The position numbers were made by a program, and so were the translations under genes. Below are positions 23,701 to 33,771 of a DNA stretch of 64,000 nucleotides, piece by piece (the first letter of the stretch is position 1; the number at the start of each line of letters is the position of its first letter). The stretch spans positions 62,328,415-62,392,414 of the forward strand of contig JAYGXS010000004.1 of the NCBI GenBank assembly GCA_036362985.1. The letters run 5' to 3'. Source of the DNA: Ligula intestinalis. Taxonomy: Eukaryota; Platyhelminthes; Cestoda; Diphyllobothriidea; Diphyllobothriidae. The notes beneath the pieces were generated by a model, which saw only the letters and a program-made list of their open reading frames with translations, was not told the DNA's origin and made no database searches.

Positions 23701-23964
23701 CTAAATGTCATGGTCGACACATTGCAGCCCTCATCTATTTAATCGCACACGCCTAACGACTATGCGTAACGGCGTAGTCTATTTGTGATTCGGGTGAGTG
23801 CTGTCGGCCGAATGATTTGTTAACGTTTCGACAATCAGGGACATTTCGAGAAGGATTTGATTTCGGATCTAGCTTTCATTTTCTATTTTTTTCGAGAAGC
23901 TTATTTAACAATCAGTTGATCTTGGTGGTGCGCCTCTTAACGGGCCGCATTTTAGGGGGGCACT

Positions 23965-24235
23965 GAGTACACGACGGGGGCCAGGTTAGGACATTGCAGG
24001 CTTTACTGGGGTTGCGCTCGCATAATAACTACCGAACATTGGAGAGATAGGGGGTACATGGGGGCACACATAGGTACAGGCTCCCGTCGCATCCGCCTTC
24101 TGTCTTCTTGATGCTCTCTTGACACCGTGCACAGCTGTGTGGAGGGGGGGGGGTGCGGTAGATGCTCTGCAAGTCTGCTATCACTTAAGATTAATTCACG
24201 TGCAAGTCACGGTTCCTGCGCCACCACCTTACTGT
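23965..24235. repeat. Dispersed repeat, copy 2 (partner 8585-8850)
   Basis: Collinear with 8585-8850 (GGGGGCCAG, GGTTGCGCTC, GGCACACATAGG, CTTCTTGA, AAGTCTGCTATCACTTAAGA). The G-run length varies between copies. Confidence 0.55.
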
Positions 24236-24728
24236 GGATCACACGATGGATCTCGTTGAAATCGGTATTCGGATCTGGTTGGTGAGTTTGCGTTATTTTG
24301 GCCACCTAACTAGGTTTTTCCCTGTGACAAAGGCACCTTATGTTTTAATGTATAGTTTTCCACACTCATCTATAGCTTGGTTTTCGGTAATTTATTCTCA
24401 GTTTTGGACTGCTATCTCTGTAGTGTGATCATGTCTCTAAACTATAAATCAGATTGTCCCCACGAAGACATTGAAAGGGACATTCCAATTGTGTGCACAG
24501 GGGGGATGCCCCAAGTGGGCCGGGGGTCATAAGCCCTTTAGTTGAAATCTTATAATCTAATGGAAATTCCCTCGGAGGCGAGGTGGAGGGGGATGGCTAT
24601 TTACCAGATAGGTTTGTCCTGCATCAATCCTTGTAAAACTCGCCACACTGAAGTGCAGATGTTGGAGATGCTTATTGGCTCAGTGCAAGTTGTGATCCCT
24701 TCTTCTGTTATGTTTGTTTCTTGTATAG

Positions 24729-24866
24729 GCTGGTAGCTTTCTGGTCCGCGACAGTGTCACCCACCCAGGCTGTTGGGCCCTTTCCGTTCGGGTCCCTGAG
24801 CACGTGAATTGTATGGGCATAACGCACTACCTCATCCAGCATTCAAAGCATGGAGTCAAGCTCAAG
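24729..24866 (+). CDS. Tensin-like protein, exon D (core of SH2 domain)
   Basis: Exon of exactly 46 codons, phase 0 at both ends, with acceptor TTCTTGTATAG and donor AAG|GTGAGT. It encodes strands beta-B to beta-D of an SH2 domain. AGSFLVRDS contains the phosphotyrosine-binding Arg (codon 24747-24749), followed by CWALSVRVPEHVN and then GITHYLIQHSKHGVKLK. The THxLI...GVKLK ending is characteristic of tensin-family SH2 domains, which bind phosphotyrosine ligands at focal adhesions. It joins exon C (helix alpha-A) and exon E (remainder) without frame change. All residues needed for phosphotyrosine binding in this segment appear intact, so the gene is probably functional. Confidence 0.93.
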
Positions 24867-25116
24867 GTGAGTCTACCTTCTCTACGTTGCTTCGGTGTTT
24901 TACTCCACTTATATCAGTACCCAGTCGGTCCAATTCCCTGCTCCCATCCCTCTTCCCGGGGCTACGAAACGCAAAATTGCAGAAAGAGGCACTGTTGGTA
25001 CTCATGGTAAACGAAAACTGAAGGGACTGCCGCGGTTATTTGTAGGCCTCTCTACCCCCACCCACCCCCGTTTGTGTGAAATCTTAGTGCTGGTGTTTCG
25101 GGAGGCCAGGTCATTG

Positions 25117-25200
25117 AGAAGAAGAAAACTTGATCGCTGGGACAATATGTTTATGCGCCTGACGTTTCGACATCCGTTGTGGATACATCGTCAGACCCGT
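25117..25200 (-). ncRNA. PLE 3' end with hammerhead motif (core intact)
   Basis: Minus strand: CUGACGA, stem II AUCC-ACAAC-GGAU, UCGAAAC, GUC, AGGC (core about 25155-25197), then the family tail GTCCCAGCGATC and a TTCTTCTTCTCAATGACC-like end. All core nucleotides match. Stem I is less convincing, because the 5' strand (GGGU) pairs poorly with AGGC. No GIY-YIG sequence is attached; only the terminal segment was inserted or survives. Confidence 0.68.
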
Positions 25201-25369
25201 TTCAGGCCAGGTCATGTAAGTGGTATGCGCAGACAAGGCCATTGCTTATGATAATTATCGTGCCCGTTCTTTCACAGGCAGTTCTATAACAGCCAAGGGG
25301 CAGTGCCGATGACGACGGACAATTAGTTATAAATAGTCACGACAGTTCAAAAGATACAGGTGCAATCAC

Positions 25370-25850
25370 TGGAACAAGAATTTCCTTTTCCTGACGTTTC
25401 GGAATCTGTCGAGAATCCCTACTCATATTTAACCGTAAAATAATGTGAGACGTGCGCAGATTGCGTGGTATTTAGAGTTCGTAGCGGTCTTGCGCATGCA
25501 TACTTAAAAAATCGGTTCTTATAACCAGCACTCAGGATCATAATTTGTGCGGTAATGGCTTCGCATTTCGCCTTCGACTCATTAATTGCCGCGATTTCGT
25601 TGCCCATGTCGGATGCGCACTTGATAATTTAGCGACACGTATGCTTGTTGGGCCCGGTCTTTCCCACGTGATTGATTCTACTGCGCAGGCAATGTCTCAG
25701 TACACAGTAAGAAAACGCCAAATTGTTGCGCTTGTTGATGGCCTAGGGGCCTGAGTTCCATAATTTGAGCAGCTCGCGTTTCACGCGGCTGTCCTCTCTG
25801 GTAAGGAGTTCGGCCTCGTTGAACTGAAACTATGGTTTGCTCCCTGTTCA
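25370..25850 (-). mobile_element. PLE family A fragment, 3' region (minus strand)
   Basis: The segment is the reverse complement of the 3' part of the element at 47230-47690. Aligned blocks include 25545-25754 against the complement of 47280-47510. It ends (element 3' side) with a degenerate hammerhead at 25389-25431, whose stem II is GGAUUCU-CGAC-AGAUUCC-like and whose CUGANGA core is altered to AUGAGUA. It abuts a plus-strand copy of the same family at about 25850. Confidence 0.75.
25389..25431 (-). ncRNA. Degenerate hammerhead motif (PLE family A)
   Basis: GAAACGUC followed by AGG is intact and stem II is strong with a CGAC loop, but the first core strand is mutated (AUGAGUAG in place of CUGANGA). 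It is unlikely to be active. Confidence 0.55.
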
Positions 25851-26010
25851 TGAGACCGAAAGACCCATTACCGCGGCAGGAAACGGCCGGAGTCGTTTAC
25901 CGGGCATTGTGCAGTTGTGTACAAAACAACTGCCTTGGAGAAACGGGAAGATTACTATGGACGCGAATGGCCGAGCACGCAGCGGTAGTGAGTAAAAAAT
26001 GCTAGCTCTC
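25851..26010 (+). mobile_element. PLE family A fragment, GIY-YIG region (plus strand)
   Basis: The plus strand encodes MRPKDPLPRQETAGVVYRAL, then CSCVQNNCLGETGRLLWTRM and AEHAAVVSKK, equivalent to 46995-47150 of the larger element. The two segments 25370-25850 and 25851-26010 are oriented head-to-head, so together they form an inverted, rearranged copy. Confidence 0.78.
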
Positions 26011-26457
26011 AGATTGTCATGACAGTGTGTGTATTGTCTTTGTCGGCACTATCTTCGCATCTGTCTGCTAACAGATAGAAACTTGATGCTGCAGGACTAT
26101 CCATCATGCTCAGGGCTATTTCTCCATCTGTATATCAGTAGTCCTAATAGAGCTTGTTGATAGAAGTGGCCTGCTGTGTAGTCTACGCTTTCCTACCAGC
26201 CCCGTGGACGAAGATGTCGTTTACTCGCGATCTGCTCGTCAGCTACAACTTTTGTTGCACCTTCAGTTTGCTTTGTTCACCACCTTTTGGCCTAGTATGT
26301 GGTCAACTGTTTATGATGCCACCCCTACCCCCACGCATATATCGTTTTTGCTCCAGGGTGTTTAGCAGATGGGAACTCACCCATACCTATGTGTGTGTGA
26401 ATTCATACTTCCCATTAGCCGCCAGACAGACTGACATAGCGAGTCAACGATGGACTA

Positions 26458-26531
26458 ATGAATGCTGGGTGGTGCAATGGATAACGCATCTGACTACTGA
26501 TCAGAAGATTCCAGGTTCGAATCCTGACGTG
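26458..26531 (+). mobile_element. tRNA-Arg-like SINE head, probably not a functional tRNA
   Basis: GTGCAATGGATAACGCATCT, an anticodon arm UCUGA-CUACUGA-UCAGA and T-arm CCAGGTTCGAATCCTGA closely follow eukaryotic tRNA-Arg. The acceptor arms pair poorly, and the anticodon position reads ACU rather than an Arg triplet of the NCG class. Internal promoter boxes A and B are well preserved. A body (AGTTCAAAGGCGTTTGCCTATATTTCC region) follows and reappears in part at 10803-10860, which favours a SINE over a gene. Confidence 0.6.
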
Positions 26532-26690
26532 CTCGCGAAGTTTTTTGGGAGTTCAAAGGCGTTTGCCTATATTTCCTTTGATAGCGTTGACTTGACTTGT
26601 CTTGACCTTCCTATTAGACCTACCATATGGGTCGTATGCGAGATTTGTCTCCCTGTACAGAGGACATAAGTGTGTTCACTGAAACAGAAA

Positions 26691-26733
26691 TTAGTCTGAG
26701 CTTTCGGCTCCACACAAGAGGCCATTGTCAGAG
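26691..26733 (-). ncRNA. Hammerhead-like motif, AGCU stem III type
   Basis: Minus strand: CUGACAA, GGCCUC-UUGUGU-GGAGCC (two weak pairs), GAAAGCUCAGA. The second core strand and the cleavage triplet CUC fit. The first core strand has G8 changed to A (CUGACAA), so activity is doubtful. The palindrome in stem III is AGCU rather than ACGU, as in the motifs at 44129-44224. Confidence 0.5.
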
Positions 26734-26946
26734 AAGGTGAGAGAGCAGCAAGCGTTGGCATGTTTTGTAGTCCTGCTACGAGTAATTAGGGGGTGGGGGT
26801 GGAGGTAGCATTCCTGGTTGGTTGTTGTTTTTGTACTAGCTTACTCCCTTAACCTAGTTTGCCAGCAATACATGTTATAACATTTTTCAGAAAGATGAAA
26901 GGATAGAGATGAAGGAATAAAGAATAAAGAGAAAGGTACAAAATGT

Positions 26947-27561
26947 TCAATAAAGATGAAGGAATTCGGCGACTTTGTCTGGGCGAAGCCATAGGTCCTC
27001 AGGCGTGAGGTCCGTAGGGTTGGCTGGGCAGTCGAAGAGGTGGCATGTTGTGTGGAAAGGCAGGAGGCAGTCAGGACAATTGTCTGTGACGTTGTCAAAG
27101 CATGAGGTGAGGTGGCTTTTGAATGAATTCAGCAGCGTGGAGAAGCCGGAACGCAGCTGGGATAGCCTGGTTCTAGCGTTTCTGGACAGGTTGGCCCTAT
27201 GTTCTCTGGCCATGACGTCGGAGACCGGCGGAGGAGCGTTGAGGACTCTGTTGCGTTTATAGCTGCTGATGGCTTGCTCGACAGTTTCGTTGTGGATACG
27301 CTTAACGAGGTCCGTTATCGGTAGATTAGTGGGGTACACCGAAGCATGTGGGCCGTACGCGTCTATGGTAGACTGCTTCATGCGTCTAGCATGTGGGGGG
27401 CGCGTTAACAGGCGATTGCCCGGAGGTTCTGGGTTATGAGACTGCGCAATGTAGATTTTTGCCTGCATGATGGAGTGAACCTTCAGAGGCAGGACTTGAG
27501 TTTTCTGATGCAGGTAATCTACATTGGTCATGTTAGCACAGCCTGGTTGGTCCACGCTCAT
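26947..27561 (-). CDS. Non-LTR retrotransposon ORF2 C-terminal fragment (uninterrupted)
   Basis: An uninterrupted reading frame of about 204 codons. It ends with SRNARTRLSQLRSGFSTLLN, CPDCLLPFHTTCHLFDCP and LWLRPDKVAEFLHLY, the C-terminal Cys/His domain of jockey/CR1-group elements without RNase H. The reverse transcriptase proper is absent, so the copy is 5'-truncated near 27560. It is the best preserved non-LTR piece in the window and lacks stops, which implies a fairly recent insertion. It is antisense within intron D-E. Upstream residues (PPHARRMKQSTIDAYGPHAS) belong to the region after the RT thumb. Confidence 0.8.
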   Translation of the reverse strand: MSVDQPGCANMTNVDYLHQKTQVLPLKVHSIMQAKIYIAQSHNPEPPGNRLLTRPPHARRMKQSTIDAYGPHASVYPTNLPITDLVKRIHNETVEQAISSYKRNRVLNAPPPVSDVMAREHRANLSRNARTRLSQLRSGFSTLLNSFKSHLTSCFDNVTDNCPDCLLPFHTTCHLFDCPANPTDLTPEDLWLRPDKVAEFLHLY

Positions 27562-29156
27562 ATCGTCTCATGGTATGGTCTCTACGCGCGTCCTTGTCGT
27601 TATGATGTGTGGCCTTGTTACTGTAGCGCGTGTCTTTGGTAGCTGAATTGCAAAGACATGCCAATGCTTGCTGTCCTCTCATTTTCTCTTACGATGACCT
27701 CTTGTGTGAAACTGAAAGCTCAGACGAATATAATTTCCGGCCTACTGATAGCACTTTTCTCCTCTTTACAATAAGAACCTGACGCATGCAGGCGTTGTTG
27801 GGGAGGAGGGGGGTAAAACCGAAAAAATAAGCGTGGGGTAACTTCAACCCGATTGCTGTGTCAGTTTTCCGGTATTTGTGCCGGTCCATCCTTCTTTTTA
27901 TACACTGATTGCTAATTTCGGTCTAGCAGGAGGCAGGCTGGCTGGTCATGACAACAATCATTCTACCCTGGCCCTGTAGGCTCTGGAAGTAGAAGTGTGC
28001 TTGTTGCGTCAAATTTAAACATCACAAGCACCGCTGAAAGTCCGCAAGCGAACCTCCTATCTTTGAGCCTTATTTGCTTCCGAGTCTTCCGTGTCGATCG
28101 GGTTCTAATGGTACCCCTTCTTTCCTGTTATCTTGGTTCTATCCTCTCTAGCACCCACTTTCTCCGCTTCTTCATGCGTGTCCTTGTCTTATTTGTTCCA
28201 AACTCCCGCCCCTCGCACAAACTAACCCCGCTACTGTCATTCTAGTTTTCGGAATTTTAAACTCGCGGCGGATGTTGCGCTCTCTGCTCTTTGGGCCTCT
28301 CTGTGGTCGCAAACGCTTACTAGCCTGCTGCCCTAGAGGGAAGATCACGTGATCTTTTATTTTGCTCCACACCTGCTCGACTTTTTATCGTACGCTGTCA
28401 ACCTGGCACAAAATTAGCGTAGCTGGCCTTGTTAAACTATCTTCTTTGGTCGTCTACCGTCTTCGCGGAGTCAAGCAACGCCAAAAGAACAGCAGATCCG
28501 TATGCAAAGACCATTTCAGATATACGCCTTACCAGCACCCATTAATTTGCCTCTTATAGTCCTCTTTCTAGGAGTACTTCTGTCCTGTTTTTCTGCTATG
28601 CCAACAGCTAGCTAGACGCGGGAATAGGAGCCCCACTTGCTCCCCCCTCCTACTATATGGGAGACCTAGAGTAGAATTCGGGTGGCTGATGCCGACTTAT
28701 GCCAATTGTGGACGCTTCATTTGAGTAACTATAATTTAACCTTCGTCGTTGTATTTAACCCGTTTTAACGAGTTTGAGGCAGTTTTCCTGACTGGGGCCT
28801 GAGGGGTATGTTGCTGTGCCTACCCTGCAACTGGAAGTGTAGATGGGTATTTCTGAAATAGTATTTTTTATTTGAGATAGCCAGCAGTTCCTAATGACAC
28901 CATTCCATTAGGATGATAGGCTCACCAAGCTAGAGCTGAAACTGCCGGCGATAGGTGAGGAGGAGGTGGAGTATCTAAACGATGTCTATTAGGAGCCAGC
29001 ATAATTGGTTCGCTTGCAGGTTGTCCCGGCGAATCGTCCTGTGGCGGACGGCCACTGATGCTACGGCTTCCTTGTTCATTACGAACTGCCTCAATGTCAT
29101 ACGTCTTCGCAGGTGACCGTTCTGACTCGCTGCCCTTAAACTACTTGCCCGACATT

Positions 29157-29159
<3 letters not shown>

Positions 29160-29209
<50 letters not shown>

Positions 29210-29219
29210 NNNNNNNNNN

Positions 29220-29271
<52 letters not shown>

Positions 29272-29282
29272 ACACACACACG
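29160..29282 (+). repeat. (CA)n microsatellite with assembly gap
   Basis: Pure CA dinucleotides with a 10-N gap at 29210-29219 and one TACA interruption. The true length is unknown. Confidence 0.98.
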
Positions 29283-30090
29283 TTTGCACACAGGCGCACG
29301 CCCACGCGTGCCCAACTATTCGCAGTTTTTCAAGAGCCATTTGAACGCGCCACGCTGCGGTCACATAGCAGGCGGCCTCAATAATCGACACCCCTCGAGC
29401 AATCCATCACACACCGATCATGCAACAGTTGAACTCGCTTTAAAATCACTTCAAATAAACTGTCAAATTTCACACCGGAGACTCGCAAGCACTCTCAGGC
29501 GCGACTGGACGCAGTTCGCAGGAGCCCTGGCTTCGCCAGCGGACACTTCTGTCTCAGACAGCAACTCCGAGTTATGTGAACGATAAAGCCCTCATCCTGG
29601 TGTCTTTCATGTTTGTGTCCTTATTGCCGTGTTCTCCCCTGGGGATTCAAACAGGGCGTCATTAGAGGGGAACACCTCGGATTTGGTAACACTACAACAA
29701 TTGGTGACGCAGATGAGGTTGCTAGCTATCATGCAGCAACAACAACAATGTTAACCCGGCGTATGTTTCGACGCCCGAGACCCTGGATGGTAGTCAACAG
29801 ACTCCCAGCCCGTGTCTCATTGCCACAGCATAGAACTTGACTTTCAGCGAGATAACTGCAGTTTCGGCTTACCGATAAGAATGGCAAGGAAGCCAGAAAT
29901 ATCCACTTCAGTCGCAAGCACCGAAAATGCCCCGCCCCCTTAATAATCTCACCGGTCTACCCGAATAACTCGTTTTTTTGCCTGCTGCTGAGGAAAAAAA
30001 CTCCAGACGTTCGACTTTTCTCTCTCTCGCCCTGCGGACAAGAGAAAAAAGCCTGCCAACGACGGCTGTGCATTCGATTTTTGCTGCTTC

Positions 30091-30258
30091 CCTGCCGCGT
30101 TTTCGAATTCTCCTTTGTGTGCGTTTTGCGCTGGTCTCTTAATTACATTTGTGAACCTATCGATGGCCCAAATCGCCACCGCCGCTGTCGTATCTCCTAG
30201 CTTCATCCATGCGACCTCGTGCACTCACTTTGCTTCTCTCCTTGATTTTTCCAGAGTC
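30091..30258 (+). repeat. Direct repeat unit 1 (partner 30866-31042)
   Basis: About 160 bases repeat 775 bases downstream: TGTGTGCG.TTTGCGCT.GTC, CTCTTAATT.CATTTGTG, GTCGTATCTC.TAGCTTCATC and CTCCTTGATTT..CCAGAGT. Both copies are open in one frame and encode similar peptides (LLIxFVxLSxAQxA), but no protein family is recognised. Confidence 0.8.
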
Positions 30259-30865
30259 GGCTGGAAGGGGCAATCTCGGTTCGCAACAGGTTTTCGACAG
30301 CCGCATTTCTCTATCCTTGGGCACGATTAGTGCTGCAGTGAACACAGTACAGTGGAGTTAAGTTGAAATGTCGTGAAGATGTCAGTCATATCAGAAGGAG
30401 TTTAGTTGTGTGGTTGAATAAAGTGGGGGTCACCAATTTGTAGCTGTCTAAGTAGTGATTGTGTATAGATCGCTACATTCATCAGATAGAATCCCGGGTA
30501 GAAGGTTAATGGCAGAAATCACCTATAGGAGTTATTTATTGTATGCAAAATTCTCAGTCGCACTTTCAGGCGGCATTGACGACTGGCGAAGCCAGGGCTA
30601 GTGTTGACTGCGTCCACCCGGACCTGAGAGAGAATGAGATAGTGGTGGCAGTTGCTTAAGTGGGATTGTGGAAAGGTTCCAGTGTTCGCTGATTGGTGTG
30701 TCTATGAATGTGTGAATTTTCCCGAGGGGTGTCGTGTCTGGTGGCATAGGCTCTGTCAGCCAAGGGTAGGGGAAACAGACATATTCACATGGCGCTTGGC
30801 CAGCCGTGACGACCTGTACGCGCGTGCATGTGTCCAAGTGAATTTCGACCAAGTCTCTGCAGGTT

Positions 30866-31042
30866 AGCCCCGTTTTAAAATGCTCCTTTTCGTGTGTGCG
30901 TGTGTGTTTTGCGCTAGTCTCTTAATTGCATTTGTGGACCTATCAATCGCCCAACTCGCCGCCGCCGTCGTATCTCTTAGCTTCATCCGTGCGACCACGT
31001 GCACTCATCTTGCCTCTCTGTCTCTCCTTGATTTCGCCAGAG
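30866..31042 (+). repeat. Direct repeat unit 2 (partner 30091-30258)
   Basis: Second copy of the unit at 30091 in the same orientation. The 775-base spacing could reflect a small tandem duplication or the two ends of a short element. No terminal inverted repeats were seen. Confidence 0.8.
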
Positions 31043-33255
31043 TTTCCTCTCAGCAGGGCTTTAAAGTGCTGCGCACTTTGCTAATTTACTTTATACCCCG
31101 CGAAGGGTAATTAGATGCGTCGCTGCCACAACCCTTGGGTGTTTGCTGCGGCTAATGCGACTGCTACTACTACCGTGGCTGTTGCTGCTGATACCACTTT
31201 CCCCCTGTCTACAGTAGGATGACCAGGCTTAAAAAACGTCGACTGAAACGTTAACCAATGCTTTCAGCTGACCAGGGGATTGTGTTACATTTCTAATATT
31301 TATGCCAGCATGTTGCATAATCCGATTGGGTAGGGAAGCAGGCTGCCCCCTTATGCGACATAGCCTTGCGCTAGATAAACGAGGACCCTCCACCCCATAC
31401 GAACTCTAACCTTCGCCCTCCCTTAAAAATTAGCGCAAAATCACCTGTACTGTGGGAGTACAACCATTCTTGTTGCGTACCTATGTTCCGAGATATCGAC
31501 TCTTGATGGTATCAGTCAGCTGCAAAAATTGCACTCACATTTATTAACTTCTTACTTGATGCACATTCTCCTATTTATTTATCTTTCCCCATAGAGATTG
31601 AGTCGTATTTGGGTGTAGGCAATAAGTCTTATTGCCAATATTCTCATTTAGTGTCCTTTTTAAAATAGATTCTCCATAACCTAGCCGATTCAGCTATATT
31701 TTATAGAGAACACAAGACAAATTTTTTTTGTACGCTTTTAGTAGCAGTCTTATTGAAAGTGTTTACTCAACGGAAGTGTATTTTGGGGCTTTAAAACTTT
31801 TTCCAGTTCCTGAGTAATTTTGAGTCGGGTTGGCTGTTGTATTTGCGTTTAGGTATTTCAGTGTACAATCTTTACATGGAAGGAAGATAATACATCCCTA
31901 TAAGGCATTAAGAGGGTAACATGCTGTGCTCGTACGCATTTGCAATTCATGTGAACAACATCGTATACTTCCTAAATGGGCATGGTACAGTCTTTAATCA
32001 CTTTTGAAATTCGAAACTTATTCAACTAAAAATGGAATTTCTTCGAATCTGAAGTTTAAAAAGAATACTTGCTATCAAATGAGTGCGGAAAAGAATGTAT
32101 TCGTGCACTATTTCTTTTAAATATATTTGGATTGGTTACGTCATCAAAAATCTATTTAAAAAATGCACACTTAATACGTATTAAGCAGTCAAGTTAGGCG
32201 AAAGAACGTATTCGATTAACTCATCATCGGGCAATACAATAATATAGGGGGGGGGGGGGGGGATGGAGTGAGCGAAAGTTTAAGCGGCCAATCAGTGGTG
32301 ATTAGGGGGGAGAGGTGTATAGGGATCAAAGGGGTCATATTGTAGTCTTTATTGAGGACCACATAGGGGAAAGAGTGGGGGGAGGAAGAAGGAGAGGTCC
32401 GACAATTTGTTCGCGTCGTCCAATCGTCCTTGGCTTGCATTTTGTTCTCACACCTCTTAAAAGACTGGTTCCCCTGTCTTTGCTGGAAATACTATTTGAC
32501 TATCCTACCAGCTGCTACGGCTGTGAGGGTGTTTGTCGAGGCCCAAGGCGAAACGGGGCAAATAAGTCCGGTCAGCAGTCGGTGAACGTTCATCAAGGCT
32601 TTTAATTCTCATTGGCCACGTCGGACATGGGTTTGCAGAGAGGTTCTGTTATGCGCAGAAGATTGGCTTCTTCAACCTAATAACTATCACTTTTGCTGTT
32701 GCTAGCAGACGCTAACCCAGGATTTTGGGGAACTTTAGTGGAAATGTAGGTGAAAACGCTACTGCGTATGCCCTTCTTCAGAGGTGTTCTCTCATTCTTT
32801 TGGATAGTCACCAACTCTTGGGTTTAATATAACCTGCTCTACAGGAGCAAGTAAATGAGTAGATACACATTGGGGTGGTCTGCGCTGTCAATTTATCTTT
32901 AGCTTCTCCGTGCAAAACCGGTTGATTGACGATCATATCCGAACGACCTGTTCAAGGCGTCGTATCACGAATTCACTTGCTGTATTCCCTTAAAAGGGGA
33001 CTGTGCGGAATAGAGTTTTCTTTTCCCTGGTCCCCTAAGTTTATTCTTTGTAATTGCTCTATCCGGATACCGTTCGCGCTAAGCGGGTCCTAGAAAAACT
33101 GGAAAAACATTTAGGATATCCTTTGCAAGAACGAGTATGCCCCGTCACCCAAGTCCGCGAGCTCTTGTTGCCCCACCCCCCCTTTTAATTTTAGATTCAA
33201 GTACTTTCCTCGTGTTTTTGCAAAACCATTAAATGCTTTTTTGTTTCTCCTACAG

Positions 33256-33771
33256 GGTCTAGACAAGGAGTGGCCTTCGCTGGAGGCTCTGATCACTCAT
33301 CTAACTGTGATGCCCGAGATGCTTCCCTGTCCCTTGCGTCTGCCCTCCACCTCTGCTGGCACTGGCACACCCACGTTCCTGCGACATCAGGAGGACCACT
33401 CGCAGTCATCCATGCGGTTGAGCGGCGCCAATCGGACCACGGTCCCCGCAGCTTCCCCCTGTCCGCGCAGCACCAGTGGATGGCAGACCTCTGCTAATAG
33501 TGGTCATGGTGCTGCCGCCGCCTCCTCAAAGTATCGTAGTATGGTGTTGGCAACGACGGAGGATTTCTCGGTGGCTGGCGCCACTTCCTTCTCCTCCGCC
33601 TTCTCTGAACTCGACGCCAATATGCATTCTCTGCGTCTGGATGCCTCCGCTGGCAAGGGGATTGACCCGAGCATGCTGCTTTCGGAGGAGGACATTGGCG
33701 AGGAGTATCAGCGCCTCTCTGATTTTTCCTCTATGCTTGCCGACATGCGTCCTGTGGTCGCGCATCGATGA
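33256..33771 (+). CDS. Tensin-like protein, exon E (end of SH2, C-terminal tail, stop)
   Basis: Terminal exon of 171 codons plus TGA (33769-33771), acceptor TTTCTCCTACAG, phase 0. It opens with GLDKEWPSLEALITHLTV, then MPEMLPCPLRLP, which completes the SH2 domain. The SLxALxxxHxxxPxxLPCxLRLP pattern is that of tensin SH2 domains. The remaining about 140 residues are Ser/Thr/Ala-rich, ending in an acidic helical-looking segment (LLSEEDIGEEYQRLSDF, SSMLADMRPVVAHR). Canonical tensins have a PTB domain after SH2. None is seen here, and no exon encoding one was found downstream in the window. An alternative 3' exon would have to splice out before this stop. The frame and all phases are consistent with exons A to D. 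Confidence 0.92.
   Translation, partial: GLDKEWPSLEALITHLTVMPEMLPCPLRLPSTSAGTGTPTFLRHQEDHSQSSMRLSGANRTTVPAASPCPRSTSGWQTSANSGHGAAAASSKYRSMVLATTEDFSVAGATSFSSAFSELDANMHSLRLDASAGKGIDPSMLLSEEDIGEEYQRLSDFSSMLADMRPVVAHR

Larger units (their letters stand above)
20246..24728 (+). other. Intron C-D (4.5 kb)
   Basis: Phase 0 intron that interrupts the SH2 domain between helix alpha-A and strand beta-B. It holds an RTE-like fragment (20285-20700, minus) and a dispersed repeat (23965-24235). A short match (GTGGGCCTACATAAGCTAC) occurs on opposite strands at 22975-22995 and 23508-23526 and suggests another old repeat. No coding exon was seen between 20800 and 23960. Confidence 0.6.
24867..33255 (+). other. 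Intron D-E (8.4 kb) with PLE, SINE-like and non-LTR fragments
   Basis: Phase 0 intron. Contents: PLE hammerhead copy (25117-25200), a head-to-head PLE pair (25370-26010), a tRNA-like unit and hammerhead motif (26458-26733), a non-LTR 3' ORF (26947-27561), a (CA)n microsatellite (29160-29282), a direct repeat (30091/30866) and a 16-base G run (32247-32262). Nothing is recognised at 27600-29150 or 31100-33200. The acceptor for exon E is TTTGTTTCTCCTACAG. Confidence 0.6.

Noticed and set aside
23835..23880. GUCGAAACGUUAAC sequence on the minus strand near 23830
   Set aside because: Only the GAAAC half of a hammerhead is present; CUGANGA and stem II cannot be placed.
26458..26531. Functional tRNA-Arg gene
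   Set aside because: The acceptor stem does not pair and the anticodon position is not an Arg triplet of the expected class; a similar body sequence follows elsewhere.
28975..29391. Open frames with Cys-Val or Thr-His repeats on both strands
   Set aside because: They arise from the (CA)n microsatellite and the N gap.
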